Shown: one piece after another, positions 1 through 8,114 of the stretch
How the letters are laid out: each line of letters opens with the position of its first letter
Position numbering within the stretch: the first letter of the stretch is position 1
DNA from: Syntrophobacteraceae bacterium
GTDB taxonomy: Bacteria > Desulfobacterota > Syntrophobacteria > Syntrophobacterales > Syntrophobacteraceae
Direction: 5' to 3'
DNA: 64,000 bases
NCBI GenBank assembly: GCA_025453975.1
Contig: JALOPI010000028.1
Coordinates: forward strand, 1-64,000
Translations under genes and position numbers: made by a program
Notes under the pieces: model-generated
The model's database searches: none
What the model was told of the DNA's origin: nothing
Seen by the model: the letters and a program-made list of their open reading frames with translations, nothing else

Positions 1-197
1 CGCGCCGCATGGTCTCCTAGCACGCTGCTCGCATGCACCTCCACCCCCGTCAGGTGTTTCGGAAGATTCACGAGCTCGGCCCGGGTGAGATAGGCCTCGC
101 ACGGTGACCAGGCCACCGTGCTGAATCCCGCGAAGAGCACAAGCCCCATCAGCCTTGTCCCGTAGCCACCAGACTTCATTCTGATCATCCTGATCAT
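1..197 (-). CDS. Exported protein of unknown function (3' part cut by window start)
   Basis: Reading leftwards from an ATG at 197 (others at 200, 188 and 179), the frame stays open to base 1. It begins with a basic n-region, then a hydrophobic stretch (LMGLVLFAGFSTVAW) and a likely signal-peptidase site after PCEA, followed by mature sequence starting YLTRAEL. An AAAGGAG ribosome site lies just upstream at about 204-210, which favours the start at 197. Only about 65 residues are visible and I recognise no family. It is divergent from the exopolysaccharide beta-barrel gene at 661, and the 460-bp region between them carries the paired regulatory motif at 424-464, so both may be controlled from there. 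Confidence 0.5.
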   Translation of the reverse strand, partial: MIRMIRMKSGGYGTRLMGLVLFAGFSTVAWSPCEAYLTRAELVNLPKHLTGVEVHASSVLGDHAA

Positions 198-660
198 CAT
201 TGCTCTCCTTTGTGTCGTTGACGCCTTGGACCAGAGCACCAGGGGGCGTCCGCTCCAGCACGCGGCGGCCCATGGGGCTCTCCAGCCCATAAGTGGTTTT
301 GCCCAGCCAAAAATACGTACTCTCGCCGCCGGACACCAGGAGAGAAAATCATGCCTTCGCCTACGGTCCCCTTTCGCGGCAAGCCTGACTCGAGCGGCGT
401 CGGGCCCCCGGAGCACCGCGAGCCTGTAACACACTTATCACACGAACGACATGGATCTGTAACGGGCGCCTTTCATCATTCGCCTACACCTGATGGGCGC
501 ATCGGGATGCATCGTGGCCCATGGGCGCTTGCCTGGCCGCTCCGCGAGCTGTTCCGCGGCGGGGGTGCTTCAGGCCATGGGTGCCCAGCACCGCACCGGG
601 GTCGAACAACGAGGACGGGCGTCCTGGAGAGCTTACGCTGATGAAAGGAAGATTTTGGCC
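198..660. other. Divergent intergenic region with paired regulatory motif
   Basis: No convincing gene. The open frames here have poor composition and no ribosome site. The stretch holds the paired GTAAC motif (424-464) and an ATG-initiated 17-codon frame at 641 (MKGRFWP...) whose stop overlaps the ATG at 691. That frame could be a short leader or a relic of an alternative start for the beta-barrel gene. Confidence 0.4.
424..464 (+). promoter_or_regulatory. Paired CTGTAAC elements upstream of the exopolysaccharide cluster
   Basis: CTGTAAC occurs at 424-430 and again at 457-463, the second inside the longer element CGACATGGATCTGTAACG (447-464). The same 18-bp block recurs at 7233 and 7895 (identical to each other) and, degenerate, on the minus strand at 32216-32233. 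It lies about 200 bp upstream of the beta-barrel gene start. Paired sites at this distance resemble an upstream activator site. PEP-CTERM/exopolysaccharide loci of other bacteria use the sigma-54 activator PrsR, but I could not identify a consistent -24/-12 promoter beside the copies. Confidence 0.5.
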
Positions 661-1899
661 TTGCACCTCACTGGCGCGATCCGGGGACTCATGATCTCAA
701 GCCTGGCATGGCTCCTCCTGCAGGGGGGGAGCGCGGGCGGCGCGGAATGGTACCTGACCCCCTCCATCACTCTCAGCGAGGAGTACAACAGCAACGTGCT
801 GTTCTCACGGAGCAACAAGCTCGACGACTTCATCACGCGGGTGAGTCCGGCTCTGGAAGGCCGACGCGACACCGAAACGAGCCGCATGGGGCTCGAGATG
901 GTCCTGAACGGGGAGAAATACGTCCTGAACCCGGAGCTTGACAGCATCGACGGCAGCGCCCGTGCCTCCTGGGCCCACTCGTGGACCCCGAGGCTCGAGA
1001 CCACCCTCAACACCCTGGTCGCGCGGGACCAGACGCTGGACACCGAGCTGGAGGAGACGGGGGTCTTTGCGGCGCGGAGGGAACGCAACCGGCTGGGTGC
1101 CGATGGGGCCGTGGGGTGGGCTCTCACCGAGCGGTGGTCCCTGGGGGCTTCCTTCCTGGCCCGCCACGACCACTATCCCGACGGCGGCGCCCTGGATCTC
1201 ACCGCTCTCACGGGCGGTATCAGCCCCTCCTGGCGGATCACGGAGCGGGATACGGGCGGGCTTGTGCTCTCCCTGTCCCGGGCGGACTACGAGAACAGCA
1301 CCCTGGACCGCACGGCATCGGCCGGCCTGAGCTGGGAGCGGAAGCTCTCGGAAGCGAACCGGCTCAGCGTCCAGGCCGGTTACCGTTACACCTTCCTGGA
1401 CCAGGACGTCCTGGCTCCGATCCTCTTCCAGGGGCCCGACGGGAGTCCGGGGATCCGGGTGGAGCGGCGCTCCGAGAGCCTGACGGACCAGGGCCTCACC
1501 TTCGGCGTGCGGCTGGAGAAGGACTGGGGCCCGAGGACTGCCACCTCCCTCTCCGCCGGTCGCGATCACGCCAGCACGGCCGACGCCACGTCCGTGGACC
1601 GCACCTACGTGCGCGCCACCACCCGGTTCAGGCTGACGGAGCGGACCTCCCTGAGGGCGGATCTCGGCTACGATCTCTCCACCGAGCTTGGGGGCATCGA
1701 GCGGGATACCCATTACATTCGAGGCGCTCCTTCCCTGAGCTATCAGGTCACTCCGCATCTGTCCGTGACCTTGGGGGCTGCCTACGAGCATGCCTACGAG
1801 GACCGGCCGGTGGATTCCTTCAGCCGGAACCGACTCAGGACCTGGATCTCCCTTTCATCCAGCTGGCCCAGGCTCTGGGGAAAGCTCGGAAGCTTGTAG
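661..1899 (+). CDS. Outer-membrane beta-barrel protein of exopolysaccharide/PEP-CTERM locus
   Basis: About 412 residues. After a signal peptide (h-region LMISSLAWLLLQ, cleavage near GSAGGA) the mature protein opens with WYLTPSITLSEEYNSNVLF, typical of the putative beta-barrel porin 2 family and the PEP-CTERM-associated outer membrane protein family. The rest is alternating amphipathic strands (TATSLSAGRD, TRFRLTERTSLRADLGY) ending at an aromatic/hydrophobic C-terminus. The start is uncertain. TTG 661 has AAGGAAG nine bases upstream and gives a proper basic n-region; ATG 691 has a weaker site. The Wzz-like gene follows after 18 bp, so the two are probably cotranscribed. The likely role is in outer-membrane passage or anchoring of the polysaccharide. 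Confidence 0.75.
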   Translation: MHLTGAIRGLMISSLAWLLLQGGSAGGAEWYLTPSITLSEEYNSNVLFSRSNKLDDFITRVSPALEGRRDTETSRMGLEMVLNGEKYVLNPELDSIDGSARASWAHSWTPRLETTLNTLVARDQTLDTELEETGVFAARRERNRLGADGAVGWALTERWSLGASFLARHDHYPDGGALDLTALTGGISPSWRITERDTGGLVLSLSRADYENSTLDRTASAGLSWERKLSEANRLSVQAGYRYTFLDQDVLAPILFQGPDGSPGIRVERRSESLTDQGLTFGVRLEKDWGPRTATSLSAGRDHASTADATSVDRTYVRATTRFRLTERTSLRADLGYDLSTELGGIERDTHYIRGAPSLSYQVTPHLSVTLGAAYEHAYEDRPVDSFSRNRLRTWISLSSSWPRLWGKLGSL

Positions 1900-1917
1900 G
1901 CGGGGACTGGAGGCAAG

Positions 1918-3663
1918 ATGGAATCCAACCAAGAGCTGACCAGGATCAAAAACATTGTGGTTCGCCGCCGCTGGTGGCTCATCGCTCCCCTGGCCGGCAC
2001 CGTTCTCCTGACGGCCGTCGTCGCCGTCCTGCTGCCCAACACGTACAAGTCCACCGCGACGATCCTCATCCAGAGCCAGCAGATCCCGTCGACCCTCGTC
2101 CCTTCGACGATCACGAGCTATGCTCAGCAGCGCATCCAGTCCATCTCCCAGGAAGTGACCTCGCGCTCCAAGCTGCTCACCCTCTCGGAAAAGTACAGCC
2201 TCCTTCCCGACAAGCGCGAGAAGCTCACCACCGAGGAGTTCGTCGAACGGATCCGCAAACGGATAGCTCTCCAGACCATCAACGCCGAGATCAACCCCGA
2301 GCGTGGGGGGCAGCCCATCCAGATGACCATCGCCTTCTCCTTGTCCTACGAGGATGAGAGCCCCAAGACCGCCCAGGCGGTGGCCAACGAGATTGCCTCC
2401 TTCTTCATGGAAAAGAACGTCGAGTCGCGCACCAAACATGCCCGGGGGACCACGGAGTTCCTGCAGGAGCAGCTGAAGCTCGAAAAGGAGAACATCGATA
2501 CGCTCCAGGGCAAACTGGCCTCCTACCGGCGGGCCCACCTGGAGGAGCTTCCGGAGTACGCCGCTCTCAACATGCAAAAGGTCGACAAGCTGAACACGAG
2601 CATCTCCGAGATCAACATGCAGATCCGCTCCCTCGAGGAGCAGCGGACGGCGCTCCGGGGCAATCTGGCCCTCCTGGACCCCCATTCGGGCGGAAGCCGG
2701 GTCATGAGCCCGTCGGACCGTCTGCAGCAGGCGCGCATCGAGCTGACCAATCTCCTCTCCAGGTACTCCGAGGTGCATCCCGCCGTTCTCGCCAAGCGCC
2801 AGGAGATCGGGCTGCTGGAGACCGAGGGAGGGGTGGCCTCGTCTTTCAGCACCGAGGCCGCCGCTCAGCTGGCCGATCTCGAAGGCAGGCTGGCGGAACA
2901 GCGGGCCAAGTACTCCGAGAAGCACCCGACGGTCCAGGCGACCCTGCGCGAGATCGATCGGATCCAGCGTGAAGCCGTCCGCGCACCCCGCGCCGCCCAG
3001 GAGAAACGAGGCTCGGCCGGCACACGCCCCAGCAACCCGGCCTACGTGGGGCTTCAGGCCGATCTCGACAAGGTCGCCGTGTCCGTGTCCTCCCTCAAGG
3101 CCGAGAAAAGCCGCCTCGAAGCACAGATGAAAGAGCTTTACCAGAAGCTCCACGCCATGCCCGAAGTGGCCAAGGGCTTCCAGGACCTGGACACGGAATA
3201 CCAGCTGGCCCGGACCCATTACGCCGAAATCCAGCAGAAGCTCCTCGCGGCCAGGGTCTCCCAGGGCATGGAGGAAGAGCAGCTGGGAGAGTCTTTTCAC
3301 GTCATCGAGCCGGCTTTTCTGCCGGAGAAGCCCTTCAAGCCCAACCGGGTGGCCATCCTCGTGGTCGGGGTCGTGGTGGGCTGTGGCTTCGCCCTGGGAG
3401 CCGCAGCCGCCCGGGAGCTCTCGGATCGCAGCATCCGCGACGCCGAGACCCTCGAGAGCCTCACCGGGCTCCGGGTCATTTCCACCATCTCGCCCATCGT
3501 GACGGAAGAGGATCTCCGGGCGCGCCGCCGCCGCCGGTGGATGACGGCGGCCACCAGCGCCTGCTGCGTCGTGGGGGCCGTCCTGGCGTTCCATTTCCTC
3601 GTCATGGACCTCGATGTGTTTTACGCCAAGCTCGAGCGGGCCATGATCCGGAAGATCCCGTAG
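1918..3663 (+). CDS. Polysaccharide chain-length determinant, Wzz/GNVR type (XrtA-associated)
   Basis: 581 residues. The N-terminal Wzz segment has a cytoplasmic start and TM1 at about 22-40, followed by the typical YKSTATILIQSQQIPSTLV (about 43-61). A long periplasmic coiled coil (about 165-450) follows, then the second TM at about 480-500 after the PFKPNR motif. This is the architecture of the exosortase-locus chain-length proteins (TIGR03007-like). Extra to plain Wzz is a cytoplasmic tail with a basic patch (RARRRRRW, about 534-541) and a third hydrophobic segment (about 545-563). It sits in the inner membrane, where it sets chain length and pairs with the tyrosine-kinase-like protein encoded downstream at 3822. 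Confidence 0.85.
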   Translation: MESNQELTRIKNIVVRRRWWLIAPLAGTVLLTAVVAVLLPNTYKSTATILIQSQQIPSTLVPSTITSYAQQRIQSISQEVTSRSKLLTLSEKYSLLPDKREKLTTEEFVERIRKRIALQTINAEINPERGGQPIQMTIAFSLSYEDESPKTAQAVANEIASFFMEKNVESRTKHARGTTEFLQEQLKLEKENIDTLQGKLASYRRAHLEELPEYAALNMQKVDKLNTSISEINMQIRSLEEQRTALRGNLALLDPHSGGSRVMSPSDRLQQARIELTNLLSRYSEVHPAVLAKRQEIGLLETEGGVASSFSTEAAAQLADLEGRLAEQRAKYSEKHPTVQATLREIDRIQREAVRAPRAAQEKRGSAGTRPSNPAYVGLQADLDKVAVSVSSLKAEKSRLEAQMKELYQKLHAMPEVAKGFQDLDTEYQLARTHYAEIQQKLLAARVSQGMEEEQLGESFHVIEPAFLPEKPFKPNRVAILVVGVVVGCGFALGAAAARELSDRSIRDAETLESLTGLRVISTISPIVTEEDLRARRRRRWMTAATSACCVVGAVLAFHFLVMDLDVFYAKLERAMIRKIP

Positions 3664-3756
3664 AGACCATCGGGGCTGGCGCGTGGCCCGGGCCGAAGGG
3701 CTGTCTTCCGGCCGGGGCCGACCAGGCCGGCACGGGGCTCGGCTCCATGGGTACAT

Positions 3757-3781
3757 GCCCCATCGGGGTTTTCGATGGGGC
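3757..3781 (+). other. Perfect 9-bp hairpin between wzz-like and kinase genes
   Basis: GCCCCATCG (3757-3765) and its exact complement CGATGGGGC (3773-3781) flank a 7-base loop GGGTTTT. No T-run follows, so it is not a standard intrinsic terminator. It may be an RNA processing or stability element separating the chain-length and kinase genes, or an operator. Confidence 0.5.
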
Positions 3782-3821
3782 TCAAACTGAAACCAAACCG
3801 TTCACAGGCTAACCATTAACC

Positions 3822-4688
3822 ATGACCGACAGAAACGTGCATGAGCGGCTCGCCTCCAGCGTCAAGGGCCCCATTCAGTGGATCCAGAAGACGATGGAGA
3901 GGATGAAGACCCTTCAGGCGCGCCGGAGCAATGGGGTCACCCCCCCCAACGAGAACAGCGGCGGGGTCCTGGACGCCAATGGCACGGACGGGCTGCATTT
4001 CACCCGGACCCGGGTGATGCCCGTCTCCAGGGAGATTTTCCGACGCAACCGCATTGTGGCCCTGGAGGAAATGAGCCCCGTGGCTGACCAGTTCAAACTT
4101 CTCAGAACCCAGATCTTTCACCGGACCCGACCCGGAGGGCTCAATACCATCCAGGTGTCGGGCTTCTCCAGCGAGGACGGCAAGAGCCTCGTGGCCGTGA
4201 ACCTGGCCATCAGCATCGCTCGCGACGCCCGTCAGACGACGCTTCTCGTGGACGTCGATTTCCGCCATCCCAGCCTGCACTTGCTTTTCGGCCTACATCC
4301 CGAGACCCCCGGCCTCAAGCAGCATTTCCTGGACGGGGCTCCCATCGAATCCCTGCTCGTCAGCCCGGGCATCGACAAGCTCACCCTGCTGCCGGCTGGC
4401 GGCAGAATCGCCCATTCCACGGAGCTCATCGGCTCTCCGGCCATGGAGGCGCTCATCGGAGAGCTCAAGGAGCGCTATTCGGACCGGTACGTCATCTTCG
4501 ACACGCCTCCCATTGCCGAATGCCCGGACCCTCTGGTGTTTTCCGAATACGTGGAGGCCATGATCCTGGTGGCGAGGGCGGACCACACCCGGTCCGGCGC
4601 CGTCAGGGCGGCCATGGACCGAGTGCCCCGTGGGAAGGTCCTCGGCATTGTCCTGAACGACATGAAGGCGGAAGGCGGAGGGCGTTAG
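3822..4688 (+). CDS. CpsD/CapB-like ATPase (exopolysaccharide tyrosine autokinase homologue)
   Basis: 288 residues of the MinD-like BY-kinase fold. Walker A is SGFSSEDGKS (113-122), Walker A' LLVDVDFRHP (141-150) and Walker B YVIFDTPP. About 85 N-terminal residues precede the ATPase domain, as in the XrtA-associated kinases. It is the cytoplasmic partner of the Wzz-like protein. The C-terminus (DMKAEGGGR) has no tyrosine cluster, which most BY-kinases use for autophosphorylation, and the usual Gly of GxGKS is Asp. It may act as an ATPase/assembly switch rather than a true autokinase. The start at 3822 lacks a strong ribosome site; the hairpin at 3757 lies just upstream. Confidence 0.8.
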   Translation: MTDRNVHERLASSVKGPIQWIQKTMERMKTLQARRSNGVTPPNENSGGVLDANGTDGLHFTRTRVMPVSREIFRRNRIVALEEMSPVADQFKLLRTQIFHRTRPGGLNTIQVSGFSSEDGKSLVAVNLAISIARDARQTTLLVDVDFRHPSLHLLFGLHPETPGLKQHFLDGAPIESLLVSPGIDKLTLLPAGGRIAHSTELIGSPAMEALIGELKERYSDRYVIFDTPPIAECPDPLVFSEYVEAMILVARADHTRSGAVRAAMDRVPRGKVLGIVLNDMKAEGGGR

Positions 4689-4746
4689 GCGCCTGAAGCC
4701 CGGACCCAGGGAACATTCAATCACGAGTGCGAAACGGAGGTTTTCC

Positions 4747-7143
4747 ATGATTTCACCCAGGGATCGAGCACCCGGCCGCTTGACCGCGGCACTGGCCGCC
4801 TGCATTCTGAGCCTCGTCGTGGCGGGATGCGGTACCAAGGAAGAGAAAGTCGCCAAATTCATCTCCAGGGGCGACGCGCTCCTCGAGGCCGGATCGCTGG
4901 ACAAGGCCATCCTGGAATACAAGAACGCCATCCAGATCGATCCCAAGGCCGCCGCCCCCCGTTTGTCCGTCGGCAAGGCGTACCTCGCCCAGAAGGACAT
5001 ACGCCAGGCCTACCAGTCCTTAACGGCGGCCGTGGAGCTGGATCCCTCCCTGGACGCCGCCCGCATCGAGCTGGCCTCCCTCCTGGCGACGGCGGCCATG
5101 GGGAAGGAGGCTCTGGACCACATCGCCAAACTGGTCAAGCCCGAGGCGCATCAGCCCAAGGTGGACCTCATCAAGGCCCGGGCCCTGGTATCCATGAAAA
5201 AGCACCCCGAGGCCATCGAGCTCCTTCGGGGCGTCAAGGATGGGAATTCCAGCCGGGACGTTCAGGCGCTCCTCACCATCGGCTTTCGGGAAGTGAAGGA
5301 TTTCCAGGCCATGGAGGGGGCGGCGCTCCGCTGGCGGAGCCTGGATCCCAGGTCGCCGGCCCCTTACCTGGTGCTGGCCCAGCACGCGGTTCAGCAGGGG
5401 GACAAGCAGCGAGCCGTTAAGGAGCTGGATGCTCTCGTGTCGGCCAACGAGCAGAGCCCCGTCATGGCCCTCCTCCGTGCCCAGACGCTGAGCGAGCTGG
5501 GGATGAAGGAAGAGGCGGACAAGGCTTTCGAAGCACTCCCCGCCGAGCCCGACCTCATCAAGGCCCGGGCGGACCATTACGTGAAGATGGGGAAAGCGGA
5601 CAAGGCCAGGGAGAGCCTGGTGGGGCTCCTGGCCTCCAATCCCGCGGACGCCGACGCCGCGGTGCGGCTTTCGCGGATCCTGGTGGCCGGGGGCCGGCTC
5701 GACGACGCCATCGGATGGCTCGACAAGTCCCTCGGGGTGGAGATGGAGAAGGCCGACCGCGAGAGGCTCATGCTGGCCAAGGCTTCCATCCTGGCGGACC
5801 AGCGAAAGGTGGACGAGGCCCTGCGCCTGGCCGACGAGGTGCTCAAGCAGAACCAGGGCAGCCTGGAAGGCCACTTCCTCGTCGGGAGCCTGCTCCTGGC
5901 CGCGGGCAAGGCGGAGGAGGCCGAGATCCATCTGAACCAGGTGGTCACGGGCCGCCCCGAGAACGTCACCGCTCACTCGCTCCTGGCCCGGAGCCAGTTC
6001 ATCAACAATAAGGAGGGCATGGCCCTGGAGACCCTCAAGAGCGGCGTCAAGGCCAATGCCGCCAGCGTCGAGCTGCGCCTGGACCTGGTGCGGGCCCTCC
6101 TTGCGGGCAAGGACACGGACCAGGCGGTTCGGGTGCTGAGCGATGGCCTGTCCATCAAGGCGGACGAGCCTCTGCTCCTCAGGGCCCGGGGCGAGATCTT
6201 CACGGCGGCCAGGGATTACTCCCGGGCGGAGACGGACTTCCGCAAGGTGGTGGAACTGCAGCCCGGCGATCCCGGGGGCTTCCTGGAGATGGGCCGTCTC
6301 ATGCTGGCCCAGGGCAAGTCGGACGACGCCATGGGGTGGTACCGCAAGGCCATGGAGAAGGAGGGTGGCTGGCAGCAGGCCCTTCCCATCCTTCTGAGCA
6401 TCCATCTCGAGAGGTCCGACGCCAAGGCCGCCCTGGCCCTGGCGGAAGAGCAGGTCAAAAAGCACCCCGACGCGGCCCTGGCTCACCATCTGCTGGGACA
6501 GATCCTGCTGCGGGGGGGAAACAGCGCCAGGGCCCAGGCAGCCTTCATCAAGGCGACAGAGCTGGCTCCGGACTGGCTCGAGCCCTACCGCGGACTCATC
6601 GAGGCTTACAAGAAGGATGACCGGGGCGACAAAGTCCTGGTGAAGCTGGAGGAGATCCATGGGAAACGGCCCTCGTCGGCCACGACCCTCGTGCTGGCCC
6701 AGCTCCTCGAGGAACGGCAAAAGTTCGATGAGGCCAACAGGCTCTACCAGGACCTCATCGAGAAATCGGGCCAGTCTCCCAGCGTCATGAACGACGTCGC
6801 CTTTCTCTTTGCCGAGCGCAGAACCAGCCCCAAGGACCTGGACCTGGCGGCGGACCTGGCGGCCAGGGCCTTGTCCATGCAGCCCGAAAACCCCGCCTAC
6901 CTGGACACGGTGGCCTGGATCGCCTTCAAGCAGGGCAAGGTCGAAGATGCCTGGCTCCACCTCCAGCAGGCTCTCCAGAAGAGCCCTGGCGCGGGGACGG
7001 TTCATTACCACGCCGCCGTGGTGGCCCATGCGCGGGGAGACCGCAAGTCGGCCATGGAATTCCTGGACAAGGCCCTCCAGCAGCCAATGGATCCCCTGAG
7101 CCTGGAGGCTGCCATGAAGCTGAAGAAGGAATGGGAAGGTTGA
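4747..7143 (+). CDS. prsT: TPR-repeat lipoprotein of the PEP-CTERM/exopolysaccharide system (PrsT-like)
   Basis: 798 residues. The signal peptide ends in a lipobox (LVVAGC, Cys about 28), so the mature protein is lipid-anchored. The rest is back-to-back TPR repeats, recognisable by A-I-x-x-Y-x-x-A-I-x-x-D-P patterns (first near residues 40-75, ILEYKNAIQIDPKAAAPRL). This matches the giant TPR lipoprotein found with exosortase systems (TIGR02917), slightly shorter than the roughly 900 residues I recall. ACGGAGG precedes the ATG by 8 bases. It probably scaffolds secretion or assembly of polysaccharide and PEP-CTERM proteins. Confidence 0.8.
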   Translation: MISPRDRAPGRLTAALAACILSLVVAGCGTKEEKVAKFISRGDALLEAGSLDKAILEYKNAIQIDPKAAAPRLSVGKAYLAQKDIRQAYQSLTAAVELDPSLDAARIELASLLATAAMGKEALDHIAKLVKPEAHQPKVDLIKARALVSMKKHPEAIELLRGVKDGNSSRDVQALLTIGFREVKDFQAMEGAALRWRSLDPRSPAPYLVLAQHAVQQGDKQRAVKELDALVSANEQSPVMALLRAQTLSELGMKEEADKAFEALPAEPDLIKARADHYVKMGKADKARESLVGLLASNPADADAAVRLSRILVAGGRLDDAIGWLDKSLGVEMEKADRERLMLAKASILADQRKVDEALRLADEVLKQNQGSLEGHFLVGSLLLAAGKAEEAEIHLNQVVTGRPENVTAHSLLARSQFINNKEGMALETLKSGVKANAASVELRLDLVRALLAGKDTDQAVRVLSDGLSIKADEPLLLRARGEIFTAARDYSRAETDFRKVVELQPGDPGGFLEMGRLMLAQGKSDDAMGWYRKAMEKEGGWQQALPILLSIHLERSDAKAALALAEEQVKKHPDAALAHHLLGQILLRGGNSARAQAAFIKATELAPDWLEPYRGLIEAYKKDDRGDKVLVKLEEIHGKRPSSATTLVLAQLLEERQKFDEANRLYQDLIEKSGQSPSVMNDVAFLFAERRTSPKDLDLAADLAARALSMQPENPAYLDTVAWIAFKQGKVEDAWLHLQQALQKSPGAGTVHYHAAVVAHARGDRKSAMEFLDKALQQPMDPLSLEAAMKLKKEWEG

Positions 7144-7232
7144 GATCCGCCCGTCAACCCGGGACCCTGGGCAGTGCCGCTGGAATGGGCTCATGGATCC
7201 GGGGGGGGGCGGGCTGAAACTTGAAACCTTTT

Positions 7233-7250
7233 CGACATGAAACCGTAACA
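7233..7250 (+). promoter_or_regulatory. 18-bp CGACATGAAACCGTAACA element, copy 2
   Basis: Identical over 18 bp to the copy at 7895-7912 and close to those at 447 and 32216 (minus). A partial unit CTGAAAC lies upstream at 7214-7220, echoing the paired arrangement at 424-464. It lies 83 bp before the small gene at 7333, a plausible activator-binding distance. Confidence 0.55.
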
Positions 7251-7332
7251 AGTCTCAGGCAACCTGGGCCTGGATGGATGGGTCGGGACTATCCCAGCCG
7301 GAGGGCGATGACAGCTGACGAGGCCACATGCG

Positions 7333-7590
7333 ATGAGTTACTCCGAAGACAACGAGACGCTCGAGACCTTGCTCGCGGAAGACGCGCCCAAGACCGGCGG
7401 GGGCCCTTCGGGCAAAACGGCCCGGCGGGTCGCGGCAGCCGAATCCAGGGAGAGCCACGACCGACTGGACAAGCTTTATCGCACCATCAGGACTCTGATG
7501 GATAGCAAGTTCACCGGCTACGTCAAGATGAACTTCACCCAGGGGACCCTGGGGCGCGTGGAGAAATTCGAGGAAATCCTGAAGAAGTAG
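7333..7590 (+). CDS. Small hypothetical protein (85 aa)
   Basis: The N-terminal half is polar and disordered-looking (Gly/Ala/Asp/Lys). The C-terminal half is compact: LDKLYRTIRTLMDSKFTG, then a strand-turn-strand (YVKMNFTQGTLGRVEKFEEIL). That pattern resembles the short DUF2292/YezD-type proteins, in which a helix precedes a beta-hairpin, but I cannot confirm the family. It is cytoplasmic, with no signal or TM. The repeated regulatory element at 7233 precedes it, suggesting it belongs to the same regulon as the exopolysaccharide genes. The ribosome site is weak (GAGG at about 7320). Confidence 0.65.
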   Translation: MSYSEDNETLETLLAEDAPKTGGGPSGKTARRVAAAESRESHDRLDKLYRTIRTLMDSKFTGYVKMNFTQGTLGRVEKFEEILKK

Positions 7591-7665
7591 CGTCCGTTTG
7601 CGCCTCGATGCCGCCGCTCCTTCTCGGCTCGGGTCATGGTGCGAACGGCTGCAAACTGGACTTTC

Positions 7666-7722
7666 CGTCATTTCGACCCAGGGGAGAAATCCCGGGACCC
7701 CTGAACTTCGTTCGGGATGACA
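7666..7722. repeat. Intergenic palindromic repeat (CGTCATTTCG...GGGATGACA type)
   Basis: The outer parts are imperfect inverted repeats: CGTCATTTCGACCCAGGGG on the left, and CCCCTGAACTTCGTTCGGG followed by ATGACA on the right. This is the layout of dispersed palindromic repeats seen between genes in many Desulfobacterota and other genomes (CATTTCGA...GAGAAATCC). Only one clear copy is in this window, so family membership rests on memory of the sequence type. Confidence 0.55.
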
Positions 7723-7894
7723 GGAGCAGGAATCCAAACCCTTCGCAGTGTCATGGGGTCGTTGCAACGGCCTTGAGCGAGGCTGGGACGATACGGTTGA
7801 GAATCCGTGATGCTTTCTCGGTAGAAGGGCTGCTCGGCGTAGGGCAACCATCGATGAGAGGATGGCGGCATGTATCACTGAAACGCTACGCTCC

Positions 7895-7912
7895 CGACAT
7901 GAAACCGTAACA
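7895..7912 (+). promoter_or_regulatory. 18-bp CGACATGAAACCGTAACA element, copy 3
   Basis: Exact duplicate of 7233-7250. The next bases GACGCC also match the GGCGCC following the copy at 447. A CTGAAAC unit lies upstream at 7878-7884. No protein gene follows within 600 bp, but a hairpin and a strong terminator do, so it may control a short untranslated transcript. Confidence 0.55.
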
Positions 7913-8114
7913 GACGCCCTTTATAAGGGCTCTCAAAGGCAACAGAGTGGAGAGGTCGCCGTGACCCTGCGGTGATTGGACTCCATCCTCGGGATCACTC
8001 CGGAACCATTTTCAGCCCACTGAAGACATTACCGGGTACTTCGCTGCCCTGAGGGAATTCAGGACACAGGAAGCCCAAATCGAGAGCTGGCCGGCGCTTG
8101 ATTTGGGCTTTTTT
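7913..8114 (+). ncRNA. Candidate small non-coding RNA bounded by element and terminator
   Basis: The interval runs from the regulatory element to an 11-bp stem terminator with a T-run and holds no open frame of note. It includes the hairpin GCCCTTTATAAGGGC (7916-7930). No known riboswitch consensus fits; in particular I do not find the GEMM c-di-GMP core. The transcription start is not determined. Confidence 0.3.
8071..8114 (+). terminator. Strong rho-independent terminator
   Basis: AAGCCCAAATC (8071-8081) pairs perfectly with GATTTGGGCTT (8100-8110) across an 18-base loop, followed by a T-run to 8114. The nearest upstream protein gene ends 480 bp away, so it probably terminates an untranslated transcript. 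Confidence 0.8.

Noticed and set aside
5020-7251. 743-codon minus-strand frame over the TPR lipoprotein gene
   Set aside because: Shadow of the repetitive TPR coding sequence; His/Gly/Leu-rich with no recognisable domain.
7913-8070. c-di-GMP (GEMM) or cobalamin riboswitch before the PEP-CTERM gene
   Set aside because: Core conserved strings of these classes are not present; kept only as an unclassified ncRNA candidate.
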